A stretch of DNA of 64,000 bases from Desulfocarbo indianensis (GCA_001184205.1 LBMP01000001.1:227364-291363), one strand, 5' to 3'. Positions 18,532 to 27,541 are shown, numbered from the stretch's first letter. Notes: generated by a model from the sequence alone, not told the origin. A program made the numbers and translations.

Positions 18532-20520
18532 TTATCTCCATGGCCCTTTCCCAGGCTTGCCGGCCGCTTCCCCGGCCGAGGCGGTAAGCCTGCTTATCAG
18601 CGCCCCCACGGGCTCAATTTGCTCCGGGCGCCATTTGTAGGGCGCGAAAATTTCGTCCGGCACCTGGCGGCCGCAGTGCAGGGAAAGGGCCTGTTCCAAG
18701 CCCGCGGCCAGGTCCCGGCCCTGGGTGACTTCGTAGACCGCCCGGGGGGACGTCAGGTCCGGGTCGGGCAAGGAATGGCCTGCGATATGCCGGTAGGGGC
18801 TGGTGCGGCCATAGATCAACACGGGAATCCGGTTCTGCAAGGCCTCTTCCTGGGTGGTGGAGCAGAAAGCGACCAAAAGGTCCGCCACCCCCAGGACCTC
18901 GAGAAAGCCGCCTTCCGCCGAGATGGTGAATCGCTCGGATTCGGGCAGAAGGCAGCGCAGATCTCGCTCGGTCAAGGCCGGCGAGGAGCGGAAGCGGATC
19001 ACCAGCCTGGCCTCGGGTATGGCCTCGATGGCCTGAATCACGTCCCGAAGCCCCGCTATGTACTCATCGGCCGTTTCCAGGGCATAGGGATGGAAGCCGT
19101 CGCGGTGCTTTATGGAGCCGGCGTGCATGACCACCCTTAAATTGGGCTCGTCGCCGAACCACTGCCTGCGTAAGGCCCGGCTCCGTTCAGGCTGGATGGG
19201 CGTGCCCCAGGCCAGGGGGCGGGTGCGTATATAGCGGGTGAAGGTGGTCAGGTTTTGGACGTGCTCCTCGGCCAGGGGCGTCTGCAGAGCGGCGAAGTCG
19301 TGGGTGGAATGCATCAGGCCCCTGCTGTGATGCCACCAGGCGAGGCGCTCCGCTTCGTTCTTCATGGCCGTGAAAGACCCGTGGCTGATGACCAGGCTGG
19401 GGGTTCCCAACCCGCGGCCGTATTCGACGATGGCGTAATGATCTTCCCGGGTGTAGGCCGAAACCGCCAGGGAGGGGCGCAGGCTCTCCATTAGGCTGAC
19501 CGCGGACCAGAAGTTGCGCTGCAGGTAAATCAAGTGCGGCAAGATTCCATCGCGCACCTTGGCCATGATCTCGGGGGCCAGCGATAGGCCCCTCACGCTG
19601 GCCAGCTCCCGCTCCTTGTCCAGTTCCCGGCAAAGACGGTATATCTCCGCCTGCAGGCCCTTGGCGTCCAGCGCCTGGCCGTCGAAGAACAGACCCAGGT
19701 TAACCTGGGCGGCAAAGGGCGGCTTTGGCAGGGGCAGCCCGCCCGGCGGGTCGGCCAAGGCCGCCCGCAGGCTCTGGCTTGCGCTCAGGGGGCGGCGGTT
19801 AGCCAGCAACGCCCACCTTCTTTCGGGCAAGGCCTTCAACGCCTCCTCGGCCACCTGGTCCATCTGGCGGTCAGGGTTGCCGGCCAGAATGGGGCCGCGT
19901 CCGATCGAAGACAACAGGCGGCGGCGATAGACGGCCCTTGCCAGACGGCGCAGCAGGCGCCGGTGCAAGCGGTCCCCTCCCCAATCCGCGGCGTGTTGGG
20001 GTTTGCGCGGCGGACGGTCTTCAAGCCAGCTCAGGTCGTGGAAGCGCCTCCCCCGTATTGCGCACAGACGGGCGGCCAACGCCCCTATGTAGCTCTCCTG
20101 CGGCAACAACCGGGCGTTTTGGTTGGGGGGGGATGGGTCCAGCGCGGCCCAGACCTCCGCCCCGGGGTGGTCGGCCATGGCGTTATCCAGCACAATGGCC
20201 AGCCAGCCCAAATAGTTGGTGAAAAAACGCAGGTTCCATTGCAGGGTGTCGCGGTAGGAGTCGCTGAAGCCATATTGGTCGCGATAAGCGAAAGCGCGTT
20301 CCAGCCACTCATAGATATCGCTGGAAAAGCGCAACGCCTCTGCGTGGCATTCGGGAGGGAAAAACGCCAGCGTGTCGCGACAGGGCAACCCCAGCCGCCG
20401 CGTCTGAGCGGCCACCTGCGGCGTCAAGGCAACCAGCAGATCCAGCTCGCCGGGACCGGCTTGGCGATAAGCCGTCAGGTCCTGGTCCATTTCAATGCAT
20501 ATAATACGTTTGATTTCCAT
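18532..20520 (-). CDS. Surface carbohydrate biosynthesis protein, GT-B-like
   Basis: 662 residues, no signal peptide or membrane segments. The C-terminal part follows the GT-B donor-domain pattern: VVMHAGSIKHRDG, RLVIRFRSSPAL and CSTTQEEALQNRIPVLIYG. The N-terminal half (about 1-300) is less informative. It is similar in general layout to the protein at 13-15 kb, so the operon holds two large GT-B-like proteins around the sugar-acid genes. Its TAA is one base from the aldolase start. A 182-base gap without features separates it from wzt, the largest gap within this operon. A glycosyltransferase role is likely; donor and product are unknown. Confidence 0.65.
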   Translation of the reverse strand: MEIKRIICIEMDQDLTAYRQAGPGELDLLVALTPQVAAQTRRLGLPCRDTLAFFPPECHAEALRFSSDIYEWLERAFAYRDQYGFSDSYRDTLQWNLRFFTNYLGWLAIVLDNAMADHPGAEVWAALDPSPPNQNARLLPQESYIGALAARLCAIRGRRFHDLSWLEDRPPRKPQHAADWGGDRLHRRLLRRLARAVYRRRLLSSIGRGPILAGNPDRQMDQVAEEALKALPERRWALLANRRPLSASQSLRAALADPPGGLPLPKPPFAAQVNLGLFFDGQALDAKGLQAEIYRLCRELDKERELASVRGLSLAPEIMAKVRDGILPHLIYLQRNFWSAVSLMESLRPSLAVSAYTREDHYAIVEYGRGLGTPSLVISHGSFTAMKNEAERLAWWHHSRGLMHSTHDFAALQTPLAEEHVQNLTTFTRYIRTRPLAWGTPIQPERSRALRRQWFGDEPNLRVVMHAGSIKHRDGFHPYALETADEYIAGLRDVIQAIEAIPEARLVIRFRSSPALTERDLRCLLPESERFTISAEGGFLEVLGVADLLVAFCSTTQEEALQNRIPVLIYGRTSPYRHIAGHSLPDPDLTSPRAVYEVTQGRDLAAGLEQALSLHCGRQVPDEIFAPYKWRPEQIEPVGALISRLTASAGEAAGKPGKGPWR

Positions 20521-20702
20521 GCTTAAAATCGCCGGTTCAAGAAGAATGAGGCCGGTGCCCGGCTGGCCAGGAAGTCATGGTTGTGATTCCCGACGCTTTG
20601 AATGAAGACGCCTTCGCCGGGAGGCGCTTCCGCCGGTCGGAGACCGATCGCCAGCTCCCCTGGATCCTTGGCGGCCCAGCCGCAAAGAGCGGTCCTCCGC
20701 GC

Positions 20703-21962
20703 CTAACCCGCTCTCCACTCGGCGGGTATTTCCACCAGGCCGGGAGCGGACACCGCGCTCAGGCCGCGCCCGCCCACGGCGTTGCGCGCCGGCAGCATCG
20801 AAAGATCCGCCAGGCGAAGCGACTTGAAGAGCACTCCATCCTGGTCGAAGATGGTTAGATTGAAGATATAGGCGCCCTCGCGCAGGGGCAACCCCGCCAC
20901 GCGGCACTCCATTTGCCCGCTTTGGGACGGCTCCATGTTCCTATCGGGCATCACGAAGCTGGCGACGAAGACGCCGTCGATGGTATGCAGTCGCAACACC
21001 GCGGTAACGCCTTTAAGCGGAGACCGGTTTTGATAGGTCATGCGCAGGGCCATGGAATCGCAGAGATTGAAATTATCCCGGCGGTTCCCGCCCCCGTCCA
21101 GCATTTCCACCCCCGTGAGACGGAAGCGCTCCGGGGCCAGGTTGACGCCCAATTCGGAGCCCGCCCGGTTGCCCCCGGCCTGGCCGTTTTGCAGGGAAAT
21201 CTCGTTGACCAGGGCGTGGTAATTCCGGCAGATATCCGAGGTCTCTCCCATGGATTCCATCCGGCCGCGGTTCAGGAGCAGCGCGCGCTGGCATACCCGC
21301 TCCACGTGGGCGATGTTGTGGGACACGAAGATTACGGTCACGCCCGTTTTAAGCACCTCGTTCATGCGCTGAAGACACTTGCGGTTGAAAGCCATGTCGC
21401 CCACCGCCAGCACTTCGTCCAGCAGAAGCACATCGGGACGCATGTGCGCCGCCACCGAAAAGCCCAAGCGGACCCGCATCCCCGAACTATAGGACAGGAC
21501 CGGGGCGTCGATGAAATCGGCCAGCTCCGCGAACTCCACGATCTGGTCGAACTTTTCGCGCAACTCCGCCTGGGAGATGCCGAGGATGGCCGCGCTGACC
21601 TGCACGTTTTCCCGGCCGGAGAGAATCGGGTTGAAACCCGCCCCCAAGGCGATCAGCGCCCCCACCCTGCCCTTTACCGAAACCCAGCCCCGGCTGGGGT
21701 TGATCAGTCCGTTGATGATGCGCAGCAGCGTGGTCTTTCCGCTGCCGTTGGGCCCGATCAGGCCCAGCGAGTCGCCCCGTTCCAGGGAGAAATCAATCTC
21801 GCGCAGGGCCCAAAACTCATGCGGCCGGAGACCCGCCTGGTCGTCCTCCCGTCCAAGCACGGCCCGGCCCAGGTCGGTGAGCCCGTACCACAGCGCGTGC
21901 CTGAAACGGCGGCAGAATTTCTTTGAGAGCCCCGCCACCCGGATTGCGGTCCGTTGATCCAT
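20703..21962 (-). CDS. wzt: ABC transporter ATPase for O-antigen/EPS export, Wzt type with C-terminal domain
   Basis: 419 residues from an ATG that overlaps the wzm stop (TGATG). Walker A GPNGSGKT is at about 70-77, the signature SYSSGMRVRLGF near 157-168 and Walker B VLLLDE at 178-183, with the H-loop in VSHNIAH. The nucleotide-binding domain has the LSGRENV pattern of the polysaccharide exporters. About 145 further residues, predicted beta-rich (LTGVEML, GAYIFNLTIFDQDG), form a C-terminal domain like that of Wzt proteins that recognise a capped chain end. It energises export of the undecaprenyl-linked polymer with the adjacent permease. The C-terminal domain implies a chain-terminating modification made by this locus. 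Confidence 0.9.
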   Translation of the reverse strand: MDQRTAIRVAGLSKKFCRRFRHALWYGLTDLGRAVLGREDDQAGLRPHEFWALREIDFSLERGDSLGLIGPNGSGKTTLLRIINGLINPSRGWVSVKGRVGALIALGAGFNPILSGRENVQVSAAILGISQAELREKFDQIVEFAELADFIDAPVLSYSSGMRVRLGFSVAAHMRPDVLLLDEVLAVGDMAFNRKCLQRMNEVLKTGVTVIFVSHNIAHVERVCQRALLLNRGRMESMGETSDICRNYHALVNEISLQNGQAGGNRAGSELGVNLAPERFRLTGVEMLDGGGNRRDNFNLCDSMALRMTYQNRSPLKGVTAVLRLHTIDGVFVASFVMPDRNMEPSQSGQMECRVAGLPLREGAYIFNLTIFDQDGVLFKSLRLADLSMLPARNAVGGRGLSAVSAPGLVEIPAEWRAG

Positions 21963-22876
21963 CAGGCGTTCATCCGCTCGATCAGAATGGGCATGGCGAT
22001 GCGGAAGCAAGCCCAAGCCAGGAGCAGCAACAGGATGGCTCCCAGGCATAATCCCGCGCACAGCCAGGGGTCGGACAGGGTTCCCAGGGTGGCCAAATCC
22101 CGCGCGGCGGTGAGAAGGGGGGCCACGGGGTTGAGCTTCATGATCAAGCCGAACCAGCCGGACTGGGGCGGAGGATAAACCACCGGCGTCACCAGAAACC
22201 AAAGCATGGTCAAATGGGGCAGGGCCAGGCTTATATCCTTATACAAGGTGGCCACCGGGGTTATGAGCAGCCCCAGGGAAAGACCCAACAAGATGAGAGC
22301 CAACATGGCCAGGGGCGAGAAAAAAGCCCCCCAGCTCACCGGGGAGCGGAAGACGGCCATAACCGCGGCCAGCAGGGCCATCTTGACGAGCAGTTCGAAG
22401 ACCAGCCTGCCCGCGGCGGCCAGCATCAGCGACTCGCGCGGGAAGTTCACCTTGGCCAGGATGTCCTGGTTGGCGGTCACCGCCAACAGGGGGGCGCTGA
22501 AGCTGGCGGAAAAGAGCTGCCAGAGTATGGTACCCATCATGGCGTACACGGGATAGGGGATGTTGGTCTCGCCCAAGTTCAACACGTTGCGGCTTTGCAG
22601 AACGATGAAGACCAAGGCGGTGGCCAGGGGCGAGAGCAGCACCCAAAGCACCCCCAGCACCGATTGCCGGTATTGGGCGCTTATATCGCGGCGCATCAGA
22701 CGCCAAGCCAGGGGGCGGGCCGAACCGAGATCGTTCGCCATGGCCCGCAGCCGGCTCCAGGTCGAGCCGCGACGGGAGATCGGCGTGTAAACCGCCAGAT
22801 CGTCTCCCGCCGTGGGCGCCGGAGCCGGGCTGTCGGAGGTCGCGGGGATGTCGGCATCGCGTTTTCGCGGTTTCAC
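21962..22876 (-). CDS. wzm: ABC-2 type permease of polysaccharide exporter
   Basis: 304 residues from a GTG that overlaps the stop of the fucose synthase gene (GTGA). After a charged, proline-rich cytoplasmic N-terminus (about 50 residues), the conserved LRRDISAQYRQSVLGVLWVLLSP-like segment leads into six hydrophobic helices; the amphipathic helix RRDISAQYRQS before the first membrane span is typical of Wzm/KpsM proteins. A late PVVYPPPQ segment sits between helices. It forms the membrane channel for export of a lipid-linked polysaccharide to the periplasm together with Wzt. Confidence 0.9.
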   Translation of the reverse strand: MKPRKRDADIPATSDSPAPAPTAGDDLAVYTPISRRGSTWSRLRAMANDLGSARPLAWRLMRRDISAQYRQSVLGVLWVLLSPLATALVFIVLQSRNVLNLGETNIPYPVYAMMGTILWQLFSASFSAPLLAVTANQDILAKVNFPRESLMLAAAGRLVFELLVKMALLAAVMAVFRSPVSWGAFFSPLAMLALILLGLSLGLLITPVATLYKDISLALPHLTMLWFLVTPVVYPPPQSGWFGLIMKLNPVAPLLTAARDLATLGTLSDPWLCAGLCLGAILLLLLAWACFRIAMPILIERMNA

Positions 22877-23865
22877 GGCTGTTGATCCACCTCTTGCTGA
22901 TAGTGCCGGTAGGTGAGTTCCAAGGCTCGCCGCAAGGGAGTGCGGGGGCGCCAACCCAAAGCCTGTATCCGTTCCGAGTCGAGCAGTTTCTGCGGGGTGC
23001 CGTCGGGCTGGGACGCATCCCAAACTATGCGGCCCGCAAACCCCACCACGCTTGCCACCATATCCGCCAACTCCCGGATGGTGACGTCCTGGCCGTAGCC
23101 TATGTTGACCAGGGGGGCGCGCTCGCTGTCCGTGACCAGCGGCAGAAACCGTTCCTCCGGCAAATCCAGCAAGTAGACGCAGGCATCGCCCAAGTCCCGG
23201 CTGTAGAGAAATTCACGCCGGGGCCGGCCGGTGCCCCAAAGGATCACTTCGTCACGCCCCGCGACTTTGGCCTCGTGCATCTTACGTATTATGGCCGGCA
23301 CCACGTGCGAGGTCCGCAGGTCGTAATTGTCGCGCGGGCCAAAAAGGTTGGTGGGCATAACGGCGAGGAACCGGGTCTCGTACTGCCGGTTGTAAGCCCA
23401 ACACATTTCGACGCCGGCGATCTTCGCCACCGCGTAGGGACGGTTGGTGGGCTCCAGGGGTCCGCTGAGCAGGTATTCCTCCCGCATGGGCTGCGGGCAT
23501 TCCCTCGGATAGATGCAGGACGATCCCAGGAAAAGAAGCTTCTTCACCCCAGACCGCCAAGCCTGATGCAGCACGTTGACCTGGATGGCCAGGTTGTCAT
23601 AGATGAATTGGCCCGGAAAGCTTTGGTTCGCCCCAATGCCTCCCACCCGCGCGGCGCAGAGAAAAACGTATTCCGGCCGTTCCGCTTCGAAGAAGCGCCG
23701 CACCTGGGCCTGATCGGTCAAATCCAGCTCGGCATGGCCGCGCTCCAAAAGGTTTTCGAACCCTTGGCGCCGCAAACTGTGGCTGACCGAAGACCCGACC
23801 AATCCCCGGTGGCCGGCCACGAATATCCTGGCTTGCCTGGGCATCCCCGAAGCGATACGGTTCAT
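22873..23865 (-). CDS. fcl: GDP-L-fucose synthase
   Basis: 330 residues, extended SDR family. The NAD(P)-binding loop is AGHRGLVGS near residues 17-25, the catalytic Ser and the YAVAK dyad are present (SSCIYPRE, then RPYAVAK), and the substrate region NLFGPRDNYD plus RREFLYSRDLGDA is typical of WcaG/Fcl epimerase-reductases. It converts GDP-4-keto-6-deoxy-mannose to GDP-L-fucose with NADPH. The partner GDP-mannose 4,6-dehydratase is not in this window. ATG overlaps the stop of the upstream regulator (ATGA) and the stop overlaps the wzm GTG, so it is embedded in one transcript. The polymer therefore probably contains L-fucose or a derivative. Confidence 0.92.
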   Translation of the reverse strand: MNRIASGMPRQARIFVAGHRGLVGSSVSHSLRRQGFENLLERGHAELDLTDQAQVRRFFEAERPEYVFLCAARVGGIGANQSFPGQFIYDNLAIQVNVLHQAWRSGVKKLLFLGSSCIYPRECPQPMREEYLLSGPLEPTNRPYAVAKIAGVEMCWAYNRQYETRFLAVMPTNLFGPRDNYDLRTSHVVPAIIRKMHEAKVAGRDEVILWGTGRPRREFLYSRDLGDACVYLLDLPEERFLPLVTDSERAPLVNIGYGQDVTIRELADMVASVVGFAGRIVWDASQPDGTPQKLLDSERIQALGWRPRTPLRRALELTYRHYQQEVDQQP

Positions 23866-24542
23866 GAGTCATCCCCTGTCAGGTTTGGCTTTACTGTCCG
23901 CTGGGGCAGGGAAGTTAACGGCAAGTCCTGAGCCAACTGCGCGTCTATGAAGCTCGACTGGCCCGAGATGAGGTTTATCTGACCGGCCGGGAAACCCGCG
24001 GCGCTCAGCCGCTTCACGGCTTCCTCGCCTCCCTGCACCAAGGCGATCAGCACGGCCTGACAGCCGGCGGGCATCAGCTTTTCCGGAGGGACTATGGCGT
24101 GACCCAGGAACTGCGTTCGCTGGGCGTCCAAATCCCCCGCGAGCACCACTTCCATGCCATGTTCACGAAGAGTCAAATAGGTTAGTTCGGCCAGTTCGCC
24201 GGTTCCCACCAAAGCTATTTTGGTCAGCCCTTCGCCTTTCAGCTTCTCCACCTCCCGGCTGAGCGCCTGGCGAATGTTTTTAAAGTAACACAACGAGTAT
24301 TCCAAATACTCCTGGGCGAGACGGCATTTTTCGGCCAGGCCCTTGCGGGTGAGCATGTACTTAGCCCGGCGGGGGGGGAAGGTGGTGATCTTGAAATATC
24401 CTTTGCGGACCAGGCGCTTGACGAAACAGTTAACCATGCCCAGCGAAAGTTGCAAACTGCGCGACAACTTGCGTTGCGTAGTAAGACTGTCGCGCTCCAC
24501 CTCAATAAGGATCCGCAGCTCAGCCAGATTTTTTGGATTCAT
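23862..24542 (-). CDS. EPS-associated MarR-type winged-helix regulator with C-terminal nucleotide-binding-like domain
   Basis: 226 residues. Residues 1-75 form a winged helix: LTTQRKLSRSLQLSLGMVN is the recognition region and KITTFPPRRAKYMLTRKG the wing, as in the MarR-like regulators found at the head of exopolysaccharide loci. After a coiled stretch, residues 105-200 read as a small Rossmann-like domain (IALVGTGELAELTYL, VVLAGDLDA), suggesting response to a nucleotide or CoA-type ligand. It is the first gene of the minus-strand operon, directly coupled to fcl, and probably regulates the locus, including itself. The upstream 24543-24877 gap would contain its promoter; GATAAT at about 24560 could be a -10 element. 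Confidence 0.8.
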   Translation of the reverse strand: MNPKNLAELRILIEVERDSLTTQRKLSRSLQLSLGMVNCFVKRLVRKGYFKITTFPPRRAKYMLTRKGLAEKCRLAQEYLEYSLCYFKNIRQALSREVEKLKGEGLTKIALVGTGELAELTYLTLREHGMEVVLAGDLDAQRTQFLGHAIVPPEKLMPAGCQAVLIALVQGGEEAVKRLSAAGFPAGQINLISGQSSFIDAQLAQDLPLTSLPQRTVKPNLTGDDS

Positions 24543-24877
24543 AACGTGGCTACCTAATTATCTTGGTGGTCCGGAAAAGAATCGAAAGGTGGGCCGTCGG
24601 TTTCGGCCATGGCTCCGCCATTGTCACCGGCAGCGAAAGCGACTTAATTAGATCGCCAGATCAATAAGTTGCTTAAGCTGGCCCCGTTGGCGGCGACCTG
24701 AGAAGTTTGACAGGGTACGAACCAGAATCAAATTTAAAAAACCTGCCCGGTTTCAGCGTTCACGGCTTGAACTATAGACCATATCGCCGGCAAGGTCAAT
24801 CCAATGTCGCGCGAACAAAGTTAGCGCGAACGTCGCGGTCAGCCGACCGCCAGCCGCGGCTGGCCAAGGCCGCTGGC
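24543..24877. other. Divergent intergenic region between EPS regulator and membrane protein
   Basis: Roughly 335 bases between the regulator start and the chosen start of the plus-strand membrane protein. TTGACA at 24707-24712 resembles a plus-strand -35 element, followed by AT-rich sequence about 17 bases later. No RNA gene or strong inverted repeat was recognised. If the upstream TTG (24707) were used as a start, part of this would be coding, but the residues there look non-protein-like. Confidence 0.35.
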
Positions 24878-26395
24878 ATGCCATATACTGCCCCTGAAGC
24901 GCCGACGGGCGTTTCGGGAAACGAATCGTCACGCCATCGGCATTCAACGGCTAAGGCAACCGAAGTGGTTTTATCGGGGGAACAAAACAAACCGCCGCGA
25001 GCAGTCCCCACTGAGGCGCGAACGCCCCGCATCCGGGATGACCGGACCTTTTGCGCGCTGACCGCCGTTGGGGTCGCGGCCCACATTCTGAGCGGGGCGT
25101 TTCTTTACTGGCTGGCCACGGGCAGCGAGCATGAACCGCTTTGGCGGGTGGCGCATTGGCTTTCGGCCATCGATGGTTATTTTTACGACAACAACGCCTT
25201 GGAACTTCTTCGTTATTGGACAGACGGCAACACGGCCCTGGGCAAAGACCTGGTGGTGGCGCGCTTCATCCTGCCCTTGGCCTGGTTATACCGTCTGATC
25301 TACCCGCATGCCTTGACCGCGGTGGCCTTCAACGCGCTCTGCCTGGGCGCGGCGGCTCTCTTCGCCCACCGGCTTTGCGCCCTGGCGGGCCGTTCGCCCC
25401 GGGCTTGCCGCTGGCTGGCCTTGGTGGTTGTCTTCTGGCCTCCTCTCTTCGCCTGGTCTTCGCTGCCCTTGAAGGAAAGCTCCTGCGTTTTGGCGATATT
25501 CTGCTTGCTGGCTTGCCTGTTGGGAATGCTGCGCGGACATCCCAAAGGTTGGATCGCCCCTTGCCTGGCCCTTTCCGCAATTGGGCTCAGCGTTTTTTAT
25601 CTGATTTTCGTGCGCTTTTATTTTGCCAGTTTCCTGCCTTGGGCCTGCTTGGCGCCCAGCTTGGCCGCGGTGATTGCCGGCTTGCGCGGCAATGGCGCGC
25701 CTTGGGCCAGGGCGCTGCTTGTGAACGCCGTGCTTTTCATGGCCCTGCTGGCGGCCGCCCCCTATCACCGGGAGTTCAATCTCGTTTACAAAGTCGGCGG
25801 CCAAGACCCCAAAGCCCATCACGGCCAACCAGAGGCGGGCAAGCGAAAATATGGGCCGGAATTATTGAGCAAGGCCCTGCCTGACGCTAAAAGCATACAG
25901 GAGCAACGCCAACGGTTTGTGCAACGCGAGGGCCGATCCCTTTCCGGCACGGCGCAAAAAGAAGCCGAGGCAATGGAAAAATCTTTCAGCCAACCGAAGC
26001 CCGGCTTGCAGAGATTGCTTTTCGTGCAGGCGCCCGAAGCCTTCATCGACCTGTTTTTCTTTCCCTACCCCTGGCAGCGCTGGCCGGCCAGGTCAAGTTG
26101 GGGGCCGGTCAATCTCACCGTTTCGGCCTGGGGGATATTGATCTATTTTTTGCTTCCCGGATTATTCGCGGGCATGTACACCGCATTCCGGAGGCAACCA
26201 GTGGTGGCGGTGGGCATTCTTTTTTGGGCCTTGGCCTTGGGCATGGCCATGGGCTTGGTGGTAGTCAACCGGGGAACCCTTTTCAGGGTTCGGGACTTGG
26301 CCCTGCTGCCTTTATGCGTGCTGTTCGAACCGGGCCTGTATGCAGCCGCCTGCAAGCGCATCAGCGCAATTATACGAAAACTCGGAAATCATTGA
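24878..26395 (+). CDS. Polytopic membrane protein of the polysaccharide locus, function unknown
   Basis: About 505 residues from ATG 24878; the open frame extends to 24707, and a GTG further down is also possible, so the start is uncertain. After a hydrophilic N-terminus of roughly 60 residues come about nine membrane segments, with a polar loop at the centre (HREFNLVYKVGGQDP to QRLLFVQAPEAF). The segment FAWSSLPLKES within the helices is the sort of motif found in O-antigen ligase-, polymerase- or GT-C-like proteins of EPS loci. It is transcribed away from the EPS regulator and followed by a NusG-like gene. A role in polymer assembly is likely but unproven. Confidence 0.6.
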   Translation: MPYTAPEAPTGVSGNESSRHRHSTAKATEVVLSGEQNKPPRAVPTEARTPRIRDDRTFCALTAVGVAAHILSGAFLYWLATGSEHEPLWRVAHWLSAIDGYFYDNNALELLRYWTDGNTALGKDLVVARFILPLAWLYRLIYPHALTAVAFNALCLGAAALFAHRLCALAGRSPRACRWLALVVVFWPPLFAWSSLPLKESSCVLAIFCLLACLLGMLRGHPKGWIAPCLALSAIGLSVFYLIFVRFYFASFLPWACLAPSLAAVIAGLRGNGAPWARALLVNAVLFMALLAAAPYHREFNLVYKVGGQDPKAHHGQPEAGKRKYGPELLSKALPDAKSIQEQRQRFVQREGRSLSGTAQKEAEAMEKSFSQPKPGLQRLLFVQAPEAFIDLFFFPYPWQRWPARSSWGPVNLTVSAWGILIYFLLPGLFAGMYTAFRRQPVVAVGILFWALALGMAMGLVVVNRGTLFRVRDLALLPLCVLFEPGLYAAACKRISAIIRKLGNH

Positions 26396-26463
26396 ACCGC
26401 GGGCGGCCGGGTCAAGTTTGCCCAAGTTCTAACACCTCCCTCCGAATCAGTCTTAATTTCAAT

Positions 26464-26493
26464 TTGACAAAACAGTCGGTCGGCGCTACTAAT
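26464..26493 (+). promoter_or_regulatory. Promoter candidate for the NusG-like gene
   Basis: A consensus TTGACA at 26464-26469 is followed after 18 bases by ACTAAT (26488-26493), giving a leader of about 25 bases before the TTG start of the NusG-like gene. The -35 element is perfect; the -10 is a weaker match. Confidence 0.4.
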
Positions 26494-26521
26494 GTTCAGA
26501 ATATGAACGCAGGAGGCCGCC

Positions 26522-27097
26522 TTGCATTCTCTGACTTTACCAGCCCCCGCTTTAACAACCATGAGGCAAAAAATCAGAGAACTTTTATGGCTCGTGGCGC
26601 GCACCCGCAGCCGCCACGAATCGGTTGTGGCCCGCCAACTGACCATGAAGGGCTTGTCCGCCTTTTTACCTTGGACCTGGGGATGGTCCAGCAAGGGCGG
26701 AAGACGACATGCCTTGCAAGTACCCATGTTCCCGGGTTATGTGTTCGTGGGCATAAACGGGCTGGCCGGAGAGCCGGACAAGGAGCAGCACATATGCGCC
26801 TTGCGCACGGCGGGTCTGGTTTCGTTTTTAGGCCAGTTGCCGGGCCGGCCGCCCAGCACGGTTTGCCCCGGAGAGGTGGAATCCCTCATGGTTCTCAGCC
26901 AAAGCCAGTTGGTCGCCCGGCCGCATAACTTCTTCGTAAAGGGGCAGGCGGTTCGCGTGGTGGCCGGCCCTTTGGCTGGCGCGGAAGGCTTTGTCAATCG
27001 AATCCGCGGGCATATGCGCCTGGTGGTCCGGGTGATGGTCATGGGCCGGGCCGTATCGGTGGAGTTGAACGAAGCCCAGCTTGAGCCTGTGACCTGA
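26522..27097 (+). CDS. NusG/RfaH/UpxY-like transcription antiterminator
   Basis: 191 residues. The start is a TTG at 26522 because AGGAGG lies five bases upstream; an internal ATG at 26561 is possible. Residues 15-120 form the NGN fold: LLWLVARTRSRHESVVARQL, FLPWTW and MFPGYVFVGI are NusG landmarks. The C-terminal KOW motif is VRVVAGPLAGAEGFVNRI. Specialised NusG paralogues beside EPS or capsule genes let RNA polymerase read through long glycan operons. Its most likely target is the large minus-strand operon or the glycan genes in this neighbourhood; no ops-like element was recognised by eye. Confidence 0.82.
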   Translation: MHSLTLPAPALTTMRQKIRELLWLVARTRSRHESVVARQLTMKGLSAFLPWTWGWSSKGGRRHALQVPMFPGYVFVGINGLAGEPDKEQHICALRTAGLVSFLGQLPGRPPSTVCPGEVESLMVLSQSQLVARPHNFFVKGQAVRVVAGPLAGAEGFVNRIRGHMRLVVRVMVMGRAVSVELNEAQLEPVT

Positions 27098-27178
27098 AAC
27101 CGCCCCGGCTTATTCCGCCAGGCGGGGCTGCCGGGTTAAGGCTATGACCTTTGCTATGACCAAGCCGCTCCCTCTTGG

Positions 27179-27541
27179 TCAATCGCCCGAGACGCTGGAA
27201 ACCGGCAAGGAAAAAGTGAAAGCTATCCGGGGACCGCTCAGCCGCCCGCGGCGCAGGGCCGCGATGGCGCTCGCCTTTTCCACCGGCTGTCCGCGGGGGC
27301 TGGGACGAGGCCGGCTGCCGCGGTTCTCCATACCGGACTTGCCTGGCGCCCTATGTCTGGCCAGCCATTTATACGCGGTGCGCCGGCCGACCCCCGGTTG
27401 CCGAGCTGCCCACGAGACCTTCATTCCTTCCTGCCAAACTCTTCTGACTATCAACTCTCGACCAAACACCACGGTTCGGGCATTCTTATGATTACCGTTC
27501 ACGCGTGGCTCCTTGGAGGAAACTCGATCTTCGCAACTCAA
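27179..27541 (-). pseudogene. IS481-family transposase remnant (N-terminal part)
   Basis: The minus-strand frame encodes the N-terminal helix-turn-helix region of IS481-type transposases: GNHKNARTVVFGRELIVRRV, AYKWLARHRA, SRPRPSPRGQP and LRRGRLSGPRIAF follow the family order. The DDE catalytic domain is missing; the frame ends within the HTH-linker region at 27179. It therefore represents a truncated, dead insertion sequence. A second, diverged remnant of the same family is at 30378-30680, and the two flank the carbamoyltransferase gene group. Confidence 0.7.

Noticed and set aside
13133..20520. KpsC/KpsS-type Kdo-linker transferases of group 2 capsules
   Set aside because: The GT-B-like proteins lack the duplicated layout and clear motifs of KpsC, so that naming is not supported.
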